Source: CAZGUX01 sp046160045 (lineage in GTDB: Bacteria; Acidobacteriota; Terriglobia; Bryobacterales; Bryobacteraceae). Taken from it: DNA of 64,000 nucleotides. The position numbers and the translations under genes are program-made. The stretch lies in assembly GCA_046160045.1 (NCBI GenBank), contig JBJXGR010000037.1, forward strand, positions 19,829-83,828, in the 5' to 3' direction. Below the pieces are notes generated by a model. It saw nothing but the letters and a program-made list of their open reading frames with translations, was not told the origin of the DNA and searched no databases. Positions 1 to 9,497 of the stretch are shown piece after piece (position 1 is the stretch's first letter; each line of letters begins with the position of its first letter).

Positions 1-483
1 CGCCTCGAAGCCGTTGACGAAGAGCCGGAACTCGTCGCCGGAAACCTGGATCTTCACCTTCTTCCAAAGACCCAGATTGCTTGGCACGCGTGGGACCAGG
101 GCAAGCTTGAGAAAGCGCAGGTAGCCAGTGCCATCAGACACGGAGAGGGCAGCCCAGAAGTGCTGGGCCCGATACTGCTGCCCGCCGTTGGGAAAATGGA
201 CCATGTAGAAGTGCGCCGGATCCTGGGCCCGGATGATGAGCCCGGCGTCGGCGTGGTTGGTGGTGATGCGGAAGTCGAATTCGGCGGTCAGGTCGCTGTG
301 AGAGGCGCCGCGGCGGAAAGCATAGTAGAAGTCGGCCCGTTCCGTGGGCGGCTTGACGACGTCCCCGTCCTGTTTCCAGGCGCCGTTAACGAACTGCCAG
401 CCGGAAGCATCCCCGAGGTCGAGCCGCGCCGGCTCGGCCAGGAGAATCAATGGGGCCATTAGAATAATCAGCAGCTTTGCCAT
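1..483 (-). CDS. Secreted LamG/DUF1080-like protein, 3' end outside window
   Basis: The frame is open for 161 codons from an ATG at 483 to the window edge, so only the N-terminal part is present. It starts with a hydrophobic signal peptide of about 16 residues (MAKLLIILMAPLILLAEPA). The rest reads like a concanavalin-type beta-sandwich: tryptophan-rich start (GWQFVNGAWKQDGD), then AEFDFRITTNHADAGLIIR and HFYMVHF, a pattern typical of DUF1080 (3-keto-disaccharide hydrolase) or laminin-G-like domains that bind or cut carbohydrate outside the cytoplasm. The family assignment is by pattern recognition; catalytic activity cannot be judged because the C-terminal part is missing. Confidence 0.7.
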   Translation of the reverse strand, partial: MAKLLIILMAPLILLAEPARLDLGDASGWQFVNGAWKQDGDVVKPPTERADFYYAFRRGASHSDLTAEFDFRITTNHADAGLIIRAQDPAHFYMVHFPNGGQQYRAQHFWAALSVSDGTGYLRFLKLALVPRVPSNLGLWKKVKIQVSGDEFRLFVNGFEA

Positions 484-662
484 AGGATTTCTCTCCCCAG
501 ACTATCAACAGCGGGGGGGCGCATCTTTGCGGATCTTTGGTGCAATGTGGGCTTTTCTTGCATCCGCAACGTTCGCTCGCAGCGATACCAGCCATCGGAG
601 CACGCCCGGGGACTCGGGGAAGGACGAACCCGGCGGGAAACAACGCGCGACTCCGTCTCTCA

Positions 663-1763
663 CTATCTGACGGCCCGAATCTCCGCGTTCACGAGCGCTT
701 TGCGGATCTCGTCGAATCCCATCTTGTCAATGACCAGGTAGCACGGGCGGTCATTCGAAAACTGGCGTAGTCCGAAGAAGACCGGAACCCGCAGCGAGCC
801 CGTCGGCGACGGTTCAACCGGCTCCTCCGTCCCAGCCTTCGGCCACGTCATCCTGCCGCCGTCATCAAACACTTTGACGCTGGCCGGCGCGAACGGGAGT
901 GACACGAACAACTGCGGATCCACCAGATGCGCCTGGGCCTTCGCGTACAGCGCCATCAACCGGCCGTCGGTGAGTTCCCAAAGAAACAGACGCACGTCGT
1001 TGGCTAGCGCAACCCTCTCGCGCAGCTTCGCCCCGCGCAGCAACGGCATCCCGCTCACGGACAGGTCGAAGTCGTTTTCGATCGGGCCGGCCAGTCCCAG
1101 ATAGTGAGGCACCATGGCCTTCCACGTCATTGCGCACTGCTCAAAGCCTTCGCCAAAGGCCACGGCCTTTACGGTCTTCGGGTCGAACTGCAGATTTCGT
1201 TTGCCGAACTCGGCCCTGATTTCCTCGGCGATCATGCGGTTGTAGAAGATCACCTCGAGCGCCATCGCGCTCCATTTGTCGTCATTCCGCCGCACGGTCT
1301 CGAGCAGTTCGTCGGCGAGTTCCATCCGGGCCTTGGCCGGAAGCAGGGTCCGGTAGTCGACCTTCATGTTCCCCGACGGGCTTTCCGAGCGGATCACCAC
1401 GACCCGCGGGCCCAGGGTCATCTCGGCGAAGCGGATCAACTCGCGCATCGCGGGCTTGTTGCCGATGGGATAGAGGATCATCGCCTCGTCGGGGCGCATC
1501 CGCTCGATGTACTCCTTCTGCTTCTGGTTGACGCGCCGCTCCCAGGCCAGGATCTCCTGGAACTCGTGCGATTCGTACCAGGCGCCGCCGCGAATGTTTT
1601 CCACCGAGGTGATGTAGCGGTGCGCCGTACCGTCCCGGCCCAGCGCCAGATCCCAGCAGACCGGATGGATCAAAAAGCTGATCTTGTTGATCCGGGTCGG
1701 CGCCGGAGCGGTTTGTGCGGCGGCCGCCACGCTTACGGCGAGCATCAGTTGGAACCACGTCAT
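663..1763 (-). CDS. Hypothetical secreted protein
   Basis: This is a 366-residue protein that I do not recognise. The ATG at 1763 was chosen because it is preceded by a GGGAGGG-type ribosome site and gives a clean signal peptide (MTWFQLMLAVSVAAAAQT); a longer in-frame reading starts at 1862 but would run into the start of the divergent gene at 1861. After the signal the protein opens with NKISFLIHPVCWDLALG and continues as a mixed alpha/beta domain without repeats or an obvious catalytic signature. It lies divergently from the TIM-barrel protein at 1861, about 100 bases away, and may share its promoter region. The function is unknown. Confidence 0.72.
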   Translation of the reverse strand: MTWFQLMLAVSVAAAAQTAPAPTRINKISFLIHPVCWDLALGRDGTAHRYITSVENIRGGAWYESHEFQEILAWERRVNQKQKEYIERMRPDEAMILYPIGNKPAMRELIRFAEMTLGPRVVVIRSESPSGNMKVDYRTLLPAKARMELADELLETVRRNDDKWSAMALEVIFYNRMIAEEIRAEFGKRNLQFDPKTVKAVAFGEGFEQCAMTWKAMVPHYLGLAGPIENDFDLSVSGMPLLRGAKLRERVALANDVRLFLWELTDGRLMALYAKAQAHLVDPQLFVSLPFAPASVKVFDDGGRMTWPKAGTEEPVEPSPTGSLRVPVFFGLRQFSNDRPCYLVIDKMGFDEIRKALVNAEIRAVR

Positions 1764-1860
1764 GAGCCCTCCCAACGTCAAGAAGTAGCTTATCGCAACT
1801 CCCGAAGGGGTCAATCCTCCTCGGGGTGAAGATTCGCCGGTTTGCCCATAGACTGAGAAC

Positions 1861-3513
1861 ATGCTACGTCGCGCCGGACTGCTCCTGGCCGCCTGGACCC
1901 TGATGGCCGCCGACCCCTTTGAGATTCTCTACGTCAACGACGGCGCTGACTTCATGATCCGTGGGGTCACGCCATCGGTCGAGAGCCTGCACCGTGTGGT
2001 CGACAGCTATGCTGACGCGGGACACACGATGCTCATTTATGGCGTCCGCAGCGGACTGTTGACTTTCAACTATCGCAGCCGTCTGCCGGGCGAGTACTTT
2101 GGTGAAGGCTACTCCGACGAAGTGCTGCGGGAACACCCTGGCATTCGCAGGATGCGCGACACCCTCAAAACCTACTTTGACCGGGGCATCGACCCGTTGG
2201 GCGAGATCGTCAAGCGGGCCAAAGTCCGCGGCGTTCGCGTCGTCGCGCAGTTCCGCCCGAATAACTTCAACCCGACCACGACGATGCTCGACCGCATCGT
2301 CAACGGACGCTATTACTACGAACACCCGGAGCTGCGCATTCCTGGCGACGCCAACTGGGACTACGGCCGGGCTCAGGTGCGGAACTACTTCCTTGATGTC
2401 GTCAAGGAACTGCTCGAGCGCTACGACATTGACGGAATCGATATCGACTTCACCCAGCAGCCGCCCTTTTTTGCCGAAAGCGAACCCCGGAAAATCGAGA
2501 TCATGAACGGCTTCGTGCGCGAGATCCGCCGCAAGTTGGACCGGATGGAGAAGGCGCGTGGCAAACGGATGGTGCTCACCGCCGGTGTGCGCCTGACGCC
2601 GCCGCACATGCACTGGAAGTCCGCTGCACTGGACCTGTCCACTTGGGCCAAGGAGGGATTGATCGACCTTCTGGGCATTTACCTGTTCATGGAAAAGGGC
2701 CCCGTTCCGGGGCTCGGGTCCGCTGCCCAGTACCTCGACTTCACCAGGGGAACGCGGTGCCGGCTCTTCATCGCCCACTCCCACCAGCCGGAGTTCGATC
2801 GCGCCTACCTTGGTCAACAGGAGATCACTCGCGGCCAGGCCGGCGAGCTGACGCAGGAGTACTTCGCGGCGGTGGAACGGATGGTGCGCTCAGCGGGGGC
2901 CGGCGGCGTGATGTATCGCAACTATCAGATCTATCCCTCCGACCCGAGGATTTCCCACTCGTCTTACGACGAGTACCGTTCCTACCGCGTCGACTACCGG
3001 CCGGTGGCGGTGCCGGAACGGGCTCCCAACCGCTGGATCAGCAACGGTTCCGGCAGCGCTGTTGTGGGCGAATCCTTTCTGATCCTGGATGGCGGGCGTA
3101 TCTACCACCGCGACCCGGCGATGCTCAACGTGGGCGCGGAAGAGGTAACCGTGGAGGCGGAGGTGCGCGTGGACTCGGCCACGACCTACCGCGACTGTTT
3201 CTTCGAGGCGGCGAACGGGACGCGTCACGCCCTGGTGGAACTGTTTGCCGATCGGGTGCGAATCTCCGATGTCGGTTTCGGCACGTACCGCGAGGCGCGG
3301 GCGGATCTCAGCGTGTTTCAGCGTGTCCGGTTGTCGCTCGATCGGGATGGCCTGGCGCGCGTGTACCTCGCTTCCAGGCCCGTGCTGGAACTCCAGCTAC
3401 GGAATCGGAACCCCTATTGGCGGGTGGCCTTCGGTCACGGTTCGGCGCGAGCCCGCAGCGAGTGGAAGCGGGTCCGGTACACGCTCGACGCCGCATTCCC
3501 CGGGTTCGAGTAG
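1861..3513 (+). CDS. Secreted glycoside-hydrolase-like TIM-barrel protein
   Basis: This 550-residue protein has a signal peptide (MLRRAGLLLAAWTLMAADP). The central region (about residues 20-380) looks like a TIM barrel: FDRGIDPLGEIVKRAK, then YDIDGIDIDFTQQPP near residue 188, where the DGIDIDF strand carries acidic residues placed as in GH10/GH18-like enzymes, followed by VLTAGVRLTPP. From about residue 395 there is a beta-rich C-terminal domain that could be a carbohydrate-binding module. The architecture resembles the two Tat proteins at 4809 and 6576, which also carry a YxxDGIE/D strand. It probably hydrolyses or binds a polysaccharide outside the cytoplasm; the substrate is unknown and the family call is by motif only. 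Confidence 0.75.
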   Translation: MLRRAGLLLAAWTLMAADPFEILYVNDGADFMIRGVTPSVESLHRVVDSYADAGHTMLIYGVRSGLLTFNYRSRLPGEYFGEGYSDEVLREHPGIRRMRDTLKTYFDRGIDPLGEIVKRAKVRGVRVVAQFRPNNFNPTTTMLDRIVNGRYYYEHPELRIPGDANWDYGRAQVRNYFLDVVKELLERYDIDGIDIDFTQQPPFFAESEPRKIEIMNGFVREIRRKLDRMEKARGKRMVLTAGVRLTPPHMHWKSAALDLSTWAKEGLIDLLGIYLFMEKGPVPGLGSAAQYLDFTRGTRCRLFIAHSHQPEFDRAYLGQQEITRGQAGELTQEYFAAVERMVRSAGAGGVMYRNYQIYPSDPRISHSSYDEYRSYRVDYRPVAVPERAPNRWISNGSGSAVVGESFLILDGGRIYHRDPAMLNVGAEEVTVEAEVRVDSATTYRDCFFEAANGTRHALVELFADRVRISDVGFGTYREARADLSVFQRVRLSLDRDGLARVYLASRPVLELQLRNRNPYWRVAFGHGSARARSEWKRVRYTLDAAFPGFE

Positions 3514-3606
3514 CGAGAGACCCTTGCCAAGCGGAGGACGACGGGAACTGCCGGCGGTATCGACCGCTCCCTGCAAACGGGGGCGCAGGCCGTGCCTGGT
3601 AAGGGT

Positions 3607-4680
3607 TTACACGAGCCCACGTTGGACCCGGCCAATCAGGTCCGCGGCGTTGTTGTAGAAGATGTCTTCAACCTGTGCACGGGTGAACCGCGCGTGACCC
3701 GCCGCACGGCGCATCGCACGAAGCATCTCGTAGCGGACGAAGGTGAAGCGGCCGTCGCAGTGCGACCGTAACAGAGTCTGGTTCGTCTCGTCCATATTGG
3801 ACCAGGATCGTCCCCACGCGACGTATTTGCCGCGTGTGATGCCGACTCCGATGTCGTCGGTTCCGTAGCAGATGCGCTTGGGGTCGATGTGAGTGAACAA
3901 AGCGTCAAAGGCATCGGTTTCACAGACAGAGGACGACTCGATCCAAACATTGGGGATGCGGCGAAGCCGGGGCGCCGCCTTCTCGAGCGCCCAGGCGGAG
4001 TAACTGCGGGCGCAATGAAAGAGGACCCAATGTACGCGCGGATACCTGGCGGCCAACCGTTCCAGATCGTCCAGGTTCTGGGGATCGGAAATCGCCCGCT
4101 TCTTGGAAAGGTGAAGACCGATCAGGAGGCCAAAGCGGTTCGCGACGGCGATCTGATGTTCGGGAAGGAAATCAGTAATCCGGCACTCCTCGATGTCGCC
4201 GCTGGTCGAGTAGAACCGATAAGGCTTAAAGCCCAGGAATCGATGTTCACGGACGTCGGCTTCAACGGCCTTCCCGCTCATGCTGGGATGCACCACCATG
4301 AGCGCGGCCCGGTGTTCCGTCTTCAGCTTCTCGGCCGCGATGAACCGGTTGGCCGCGGTGAAGTCACATCGCAGGTGCGGCGATGGAAAGATCAAGTGAT
4401 GCACGGTGCGGCCCGGCATCAGCAGGCGCTCGATTTCGGCAAGCATCTCGACGCTGCACTCGCGCCGCAGACCCTTGGTCGCTCCGGTGAGGTCGAACTC
4501 GGCCCGTGTCAGGTGGAGGTGAACATCGAAAGCACGGGCAGGAACGAAGGAGTCCAGTTCTTCCCGCCAGATCGCGCGGTCGAGATCATTGACGCGGAGC
4601 GCATCGGCCACATTCATCCTCGCCATGGCGACCGAGGTTCCGCCTACCACCAGCGAGCGGCGCGAGAACCGGCCGCTCAC
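3607..4680 (-). CDS. Amidohydrolase family metal-dependent hydrolase
   Basis: This 357-residue protein belongs to the amidohydrolase_2 type of TIM-barrel hydrolases. Visible motifs are the HxH metal-binding pair (FDVHLHL, H54 and H56), a conserved histidine in WVLFHCARSYS and the late aspartate in ICYGTDD. The N-terminus (FSRRSLVVGG) looks like a weak twin-arginine leader. Translation appears to start at a GTG, four bases of which overlap the stop of a 38-codon upstream reading frame. It shares the SFVPxRxFDxHxHL start with the protein at 26959, so they are paralogues. It is the last gene of the run starting at 12846. The family usually cleaves C-N, C-O or C-C bonds, including lactones and decarboxylation substrates; the substrate here is unknown. 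Confidence 0.85.
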   Translation of the reverse strand: MSGRFSRRSLVVGGTSVAMARMNVADALRVNDLDRAIWREELDSFVPARAFDVHLHLTRAEFDLTGATKGLRRECSVEMLAEIERLLMPGRTVHHLIFPSPHLRCDFTAANRFIAAEKLKTEHRAALMVVHPSMSGKAVEADVREHRFLGFKPYRFYSTSGDIEECRITDFLPEHQIAVANRFGLLIGLHLSKKRAISDPQNLDDLERLAARYPRVHWVLFHCARSYSAWALEKAAPRLRRIPNVWIESSSVCETDAFDALFTHIDPKRICYGTDDIGVGITRGKYVAWGRSWSNMDETNQTLLRSHCDGRFTFVRYEMLRAMRRAAGHARFTRAQVEDIFYNNAADLIGRVQRGLV

Positions 4681-4793
4681 GCGACGATCCCCCCATAAGA
4701 ACGGCTGCCGAGATCAGTGCGGCACTCGAGCCGGCTGCCAAATCCGCACACGAGATTGAACTCTTCGAGGTTCATACGAGAGGCCCGTTGCAT
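4677..4793 (-). other. Possible 38-codon small reading frame coupled to the amidohydrolase
   Basis: The 128-base gap between the hydrolases holds an open frame from ATG at 4793 (second ATG at 4775) whose TGA overlaps the GTG start of the amidohydrolase (GTGA). The peptide begins MQRASRMNLEEFNLVCG and has no recognised domain. The overlap is what a translationally coupled leader would look like, but the frame may simply be chance, since no good ribosome site was seen. Confidence 0.25.
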
Positions 4794-4808
4794 ATGTCGT
4801 CGCGATGT

Positions 4809-6542
4809 TCAGTATTCGAGCGGCTTGCGCTCGAAGTGCCGGTGCACCCGGTATTCGATCGAGCAGTCCGCGTCGTAGACCTCAAAAGGAATATTCAGCT
4901 TGGGATCGCGCTTGACCAGGGTCACCTTGATCCGATTGTCCCCTTGGCGGGGATAGAATTCCGGCGACAGCGGGAATTCGTAAATATAACCGTAGGGATT
5001 GACCGGTCCCGCTTCGACCACGTGGAAGTGGAGATCGATCTTCCGCGCCAGGGAGTCGGGCAGGGGCCGTCCGTTGAATTCCACGCGAACCTCATTGAGC
5101 GAGGGCTCCAGGTTGCTGAACCGGACGCGCAGCCGAACCGCCGAGACTCGTTCCAGCGCCTGCCAGCGCGGCAGATCGTCGGCGATCCGCAGCGGCACCT
5201 CCACGGACTCCCCTTGTTTCAGGACTTGGGGCAGAATTGAGCCCGCGGTGGGGAACAGGCCCTTCGCGAAAGTACTTCCTCGCGCCATGGACCGGGCACG
5301 GTAAGTCTTGTCGGCCGTCGCGAGCATGTCGGGATGCCCCAGCAGCCGGAGGGTCTGATAGTCCTCATTCACCCAGGGCCAGCCGTTGGGCGCCCACATG
5401 CCTTCGCACAACCCGAATCCATGGACGCCGCGGTGGTAGGCATTGGCCGCCGCCGCCCAGGTCATGGCGGGGGTCGCGGCGCTCTCCAACTGGCGGCCCA
5501 GGTTCCCTTCGAAACCGGCCAGGACCCGGCACTCGGTTCCCTTCGTCACAGCCAATGCGGCAGCGGGATCGATGTCCTGGTCAAGCATCCCGCGATGGGT
5601 GGTGAGACATACCAATCCGTCCACCAGTTTGCGCGACACCCATGTGGGAACCTCGAAACCAACCACGCCCCAGGACGATGCCGGGCCTGCCGGAATCCGG
5701 ACGTAGATTCGCTTGCGGCGGCCCTGAGCCTGCTCGGCCTTGCTCGCCACGGCTCGCAGATCGGCGATCCACTGCGTCAGGACCGGCGCCAGGCGCCCCA
5801 CCTCGCTGAACTTGCAGAACGGGCCAAAGTCGTTGTCGATCGACAGGTCCAATTCGATCCCGTCCGTTTGATAACGGGTGAGCAGTTCTTCGCAGATCCG
5901 GAAGCGTTCGTCGCGAACCTCCTTGTGCAGAAAGTTGAAGCGATTCGGTCCGAAGAAACGCGCAGGGTTCTTCGCCAGCGGATCGTCATCGGGTCCGACC
6001 TGGAACTGCGGGTGGTTGTAGACGAAATCGGGTTTGCGGCCCAAGCCGAGGTCAACCTTGCGATCGCCTCCGATGATGCAGACGCAGACCGTCGGCAGAA
6101 ACCAGATCCCTTTCTCGCGGGAGCGGTCGCACAACAGCTTCATCGGGTCGAGACCGTCGGCCACGAGTTGATGCAGCGTGCGCGCGGCCCGATAGAAGAT
6201 CTCGTGAGTCCAGATGTCGACGTTGTCGCCCCACTTCGCGGCCACACGGCTGTCATACTGAACCACCCCTCCCTCGGGACCCGCCGAGTAGAAGAGCGTG
6301 TCCACTCCCGCCTCCACCAGTTGATCGACCGTAAAGGTGACGTCGGCGGCGGCGAGCGGAGGCGCGAACTGGTAAAGCCCCGCGGCGTGGCGGCCGTCGT
6401 CATAGAAAAAGACTTTTGGGTCCGGAGTTCGATATCCGGGGGGAGTCCGGGATTCGCCCGCACGCGGCGCTCCCGACTGCGCCGCCAGGAGGGTGGACGG
6501 GGCCGCGCCCCCTATCGCTTTCAACATGCTTCGCCGTTTCAT
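4809..6542 (-). CDS. Tat-exported TIM-barrel hydrolase-like protein (paralogue A)
   Basis: This 577-residue protein starts with a twin-arginine-type leader (KRRSMLKAIGGAAPS). The mature part opens with KVFFYDDGRHAAGLYQF and then reads like a glycoside-hydrolase TIM barrel (LVEAGVDTLFYSAG, CDRSREKGIWFLPTV, TRYQTDGIELDLS), with two acidic residues in the DGIELD strand where a catalytic acid would sit. From about residue 440 there is a beta-rich C-terminal domain ending in a conserved HRHFERKPLEY tail. It shares architecture and both termini with the next gene (6576), 33 bases away, so the two are tandem duplicates, probably co-transcribed. I know of no named family that fits better than GH-like; the substrate is unknown. 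Confidence 0.8.
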   Translation of the reverse strand: MKRRSMLKAIGGAAPSTLLAAQSGAPRAGESRTPPGYRTPDPKVFFYDDGRHAAGLYQFAPPLAAADVTFTVDQLVEAGVDTLFYSAGPEGGVVQYDSRVAAKWGDNVDIWTHEIFYRAARTLHQLVADGLDPMKLLCDRSREKGIWFLPTVCVCIIGGDRKVDLGLGRKPDFVYNHPQFQVGPDDDPLAKNPARFFGPNRFNFLHKEVRDERFRICEELLTRYQTDGIELDLSIDNDFGPFCKFSEVGRLAPVLTQWIADLRAVASKAEQAQGRRKRIYVRIPAGPASSWGVVGFEVPTWVSRKLVDGLVCLTTHRGMLDQDIDPAAALAVTKGTECRVLAGFEGNLGRQLESAATPAMTWAAAANAYHRGVHGFGLCEGMWAPNGWPWVNEDYQTLRLLGHPDMLATADKTYRARSMARGSTFAKGLFPTAGSILPQVLKQGESVEVPLRIADDLPRWQALERVSAVRLRVRFSNLEPSLNEVRVEFNGRPLPDSLARKIDLHFHVVEAGPVNPYGYIYEFPLSPEFYPRQGDNRIKVTLVKRDPKLNIPFEVYDADCSIEYRVHRHFERKPLEY

Positions 6543-6575
6543 GATCTTAAGATTATCTCCTGACCAAAGGACTGA

Positions 6576-8264
6576 TTAGTATTCGAGAGGCTCCCGTTCG
6601 AAGCTCCGGTGCCGCCGGAACCGTATGCAGCAATCGACGTCAAACAGCTCGAAAGGCACGTCGATGTTCGGATCCCGCCGGACCAGCGTCACCTGAATGC
6701 GGTTGTGTCCAGGCTTCGGGAAGTGTTCCGGCGTTAGCTCGTAGCTGAAGATATAGCCGTACGGACGGACCGCTCCCCCGTCGAGAATCCGGTACGTCAG
6801 ATCGTTGGGATGAAGCAACTCGCGAGGCAGAAGGCGTCCGTTCAATTCGACGTTCACTTGATTGAGCGACGCGTCGATATTTGTCACGCGGACCCGCAAA
6901 CGAACCGATTCCACTCTTCCCAGCGACTGCGCCTGCTCCAGGTCGTCCGCGACCCGGAGGATCACCGTCACCGGCGTGCCTTCCGGCAACTTCCGGGGAA
7001 GAGCGGGGCCGTCATCGGGAATCAGTCCGGACTGCCCACCTGGCGGCAGTGACCGCACACGGTAGATCTTGTCGGCGGTTGCGAGCAACTTGGGATCACG
7101 CAGCAGGCGCAGAGTCTCGTAGACGCCGGCCTTCCAGGGCCATGAAAACCAGTGAGCATCGTCCAGGTTAATGCCGTCCGCCCCTTGGCTGTAGGCGTTG
7201 GCCGCCGCCGCCCAAATCATGGGCTGCGTCGCTTTTTTAGCCAACTGTCTGTCAATCCCGCTGGCGCAGGCGGCGATCACCCGGCAAGGGGAGTTGCGGG
7301 TCAATGCGACGACATGGGACAGATCGAGATCCTGATCCATTTTCTCGGGAACGCCGCCGCCGCAGATCAGGCCATCCACTAGACCTTCGGAGACCCAGCG
7401 GTCGACCTGGTAGCCCATGATCATCCAGGCCGCGGACCTTGCCTGCAGATAGAAGAGAATCCGCTTCCGGCGTCCCTGGGTTTGAGCGGCCTTTCGCGCA
7501 ACCTCGCGCAGGTCGCGGATCCACTGTGTCAGTGCCGGGGCAAACTCGCCGACCTGGCTCAGCTTGCAGGGCGGAGGGGAATCAAAGAACAACTCGATGC
7601 CGTCGCTCTCATAGCGCGCGAGCAGTTCTTCGAAGATCAGGAACCGCTCCCGCCGGACTTCCGGGTGCAGGAAGTTCAGCCTCGTCGGAAGCAGGTCCTT
7701 TGCCCGCGGGTCTTCATCCTTCCCAACCTGGAGCCGCGGGTTGTCAAACACGAAGTCCGATGTCCGTCCGTGGCCGCGCTCGGAAATATACGTTCCAATA
7801 TCCACCTGCAAGCTCGGAAAGAACCAGATCCCATGCTCATGGCAGCGGTCACAGAGCATTCTGATGCGGTCGTGGCCGTCGGCGATCATCTGGCGGACGT
7901 GCCGGGCGTCGCGATAGTGCACGGCATGTGTCCAGCGGGTGACGTTGTCCCCGAGTTTTTGGGCGACCCGGCTGTCGTAAATGACCGTGCCGCCTTCGAC
8001 GCCGGCCGAGAACAGGAGGGCGTCCGCGCCGCTCCCGATCAACTGATCAACGATGACGGTAATGTCCGAGCGGTCGAGGGGCGGCTCGAACTGATCTGTT
8101 CCCGCCCCATGACGCCCGTCGTCCCGGACAAACACCTTCGGCTCAGTCCGATCCGCCCCCAACGGACCACGAACCTGCGCGGCCACGGGGGATACGGCTC
8201 CCGAAACCAACGCCGCGGAAGGCGCCGCCGCGGCGATTTTCTTCAACCAGTTCCTACGCCTCAC
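6576..8264 (-). CDS. Tat-exported TIM-barrel hydrolase-like protein (paralogue B)
   Basis: This 562-residue protein is the tandem paralogue of the protein at 4809. It has a GTG start and a twin-arginine-type leader (RRRNWLKKIAAAAPS), the same opening (KVFVRDDGRHGAGTDQF), the same barrel motifs (LIGSGADALLFSAG, CDRCHEHGIWFFPS) and the same C-terminal tail (HRSFEREPLEY). One difference matters: the DGIELDLS strand of paralogue A is DGIELFFD here, so the second acidic position is shifted or lost. The two copies may therefore differ in substrate, or this one may be a binding protein. It follows the lactonase gene by 52 bases on the same strand. Confidence 0.8.
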   Translation of the reverse strand: MRRRNWLKKIAAAAPSAALVSGAVSPVAAQVRGPLGADRTEPKVFVRDDGRHGAGTDQFEPPLDRSDITVIVDQLIGSGADALLFSAGVEGGTVIYDSRVAQKLGDNVTRWTHAVHYRDARHVRQMIADGHDRIRMLCDRCHEHGIWFFPSLQVDIGTYISERGHGRTSDFVFDNPRLQVGKDEDPRAKDLLPTRLNFLHPEVRRERFLIFEELLARYESDGIELFFDSPPPCKLSQVGEFAPALTQWIRDLREVARKAAQTQGRRKRILFYLQARSAAWMIMGYQVDRWVSEGLVDGLICGGGVPEKMDQDLDLSHVVALTRNSPCRVIAACASGIDRQLAKKATQPMIWAAAANAYSQGADGINLDDAHWFSWPWKAGVYETLRLLRDPKLLATADKIYRVRSLPPGGQSGLIPDDGPALPRKLPEGTPVTVILRVADDLEQAQSLGRVESVRLRVRVTNIDASLNQVNVELNGRLLPRELLHPNDLTYRILDGGAVRPYGYIFSYELTPEHFPKPGHNRIQVTLVRRDPNIDVPFELFDVDCCIRFRRHRSFEREPLEY

Positions 8265-8316
8265 CTTTTGTTGGGTTCCCCTTTCACGGCTTCGTCTGCA
8301 ACGAGCCAGCGCCCCG

Positions 8317-9480
8317 TCACGGGCGGTTGAGTATCCTTACAGATACAGGCTGAGGGATGGAAGCCTCCTGGCCGGTTGAATCAAGCCGGCCGGTTGCCGG
8401 ATCAATTCTGAAAATCGAGAGGCGGTCGCTCTTTTGGTTGGCTACCAGGAGGAAAGCCCCGGATGGATGGACAGCGAGGCTTCGAGGGAACCTCCCGCCG
8501 CTCGGCGTCTGCCCGGTTGATTCAAGACGCCCGGTGCCGGCATCGACCCGGAACACCGCGATGCTCTCGTGCCCGCGGTTGGTGCCGAAGACAAACTTCC
8601 CAGTCGGATGAACCTGAATGTCCGCGGCAAAGCTCTCTCCCTTGAAGTCCGCGGGGAGAGTCGAAAGGCTCTGCATCGCTTCCAGCTTCCCGGACTTCTT
8701 GAAGAACCGAAGCGCGGTGATCGTATTGTCGAGTTCATTAATGGAGTAGGCGAACTGGCCGGCCGGATGGAACGCGAGATGTCGCGGGCCCGCGCCCTTG
8801 GGTATCCGCGCGAACGCGGGGTCATTCGGTGTCATTCGCGCGCGCGCCGCGTCGAGACGGTACACGAACAACCGGTCGAGCCCCAGGTCGGCGGCGACAG
8901 CGAAACGGTTTCCGGGAACGACGTTGATGGAATGCGCCTGTGGTTTCCCTTCGGAGTTTTCGCTTTTCCCCTCATGCTGGATGAGCGTCGAAGCATCGCC
9001 GAATCGCCCGTCCGCCCGCAGCGAAAGACACGCGACGTTGGCCGTGCCGCAGTGGGAGACCAGGAGAGATTTCCCCTCGCTGTCGATCGCGAGGTAGCAA
9101 GGGCCAGTGCCGCCTGACCGCCGGCTGTCGATCTCGCGCAGTTCCCCGGTGGCCTCGTCGATGGCGAAGGCAGCGACGCCCCCAGTTGGTTTCCCTTGCT
9201 CGTCGGGCACAAGCGTCGTCGCATAGAGGAAACGGCCGCCGGGACGGATCGCCAGAGCCGCCGGACTACGGGCGCCACTGGCCGGGCGCAACGGTCCGAG
9301 CACGCCGCTGCGCGCGTCGAATGTCGCAAGAAAGATCCCTTCACCCTCTTTTTGGCTGTACGTGCCAACATACACGCGAGTCACGTCGGGGCTGGGCCCG
9401 CCGGCCCACAGAAACACACAGGAAACCTCGAGCGCCCAAAGCGCCACCCCGAAGTTGGCCCAGCCTCTCGATCTCACCAT
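8317..9480 (-). CDS. Lactonase family beta-propeller protein (6-phosphogluconolactonase-like)
   Basis: This 387-residue protein is of the PF10282 lactonase type, a seven-bladed propeller related to YbhE-type 6-phosphogluconolactonase. It shows the typical opening after a signal-like leader (VYVGTYSQKEGEGIFLATFD), repeated blades of the form LAIRPGGRFLYATT, LAIDSEGKSLLVSHC, LAFHPAGQFAYSINE and IQVHPTGKFVFGTNRG, and the N-AQ-HS segment (GKPQAHSINVVPGN). The hydrophobic N-terminus suggests export, which would point away from the cytoplasmic pentose-phosphate role and towards opening of sugar lactones or a binding role outside the cytoplasm. The start lies only 17 bases after the receptor gene stop, so the two are probably one operon. 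Confidence 0.88.
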   Translation of the reverse strand: MVRSRGWANFGVALWALEVSCVFLWAGGPSPDVTRVYVGTYSQKEGEGIFLATFDARSGVLGPLRPASGARSPAALAIRPGGRFLYATTLVPDEQGKPTGGVAAFAIDEATGELREIDSRRSGGTGPCYLAIDSEGKSLLVSHCGTANVACLSLRADGRFGDASTLIQHEGKSENSEGKPQAHSINVVPGNRFAVAADLGLDRLFVYRLDAARARMTPNDPAFARIPKGAGPRHLAFHPAGQFAYSINELDNTITALRFFKKSGKLEAMQSLSTLPADFKGESFAADIQVHPTGKFVFGTNRGHESIAVFRVDAGTGRLESTGQTPSGGRFPRSLAVHPSGAFLLVANQKSDRLSIFRIDPATGRLDSTGQEASIPQPVSVRILNRP

Positions 9481-9497
9481 TTGTGTGCGGCCCCGGT

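Noticed and set aside
1104..1829. A 241-codon open frame opposite the hypothetical secreted protein
   Set aside because: The minus-strand frame has a ribosome site and signal peptide; the plus-strand one has neither.
3521..3606. Long-range inverted repeat (ACCCTTGCCA and TGGTAAGGGT) as a terminator
   Set aside because: The arms are 66 bases apart and match 9 of 10; too weak and too distant to support a terminator call.
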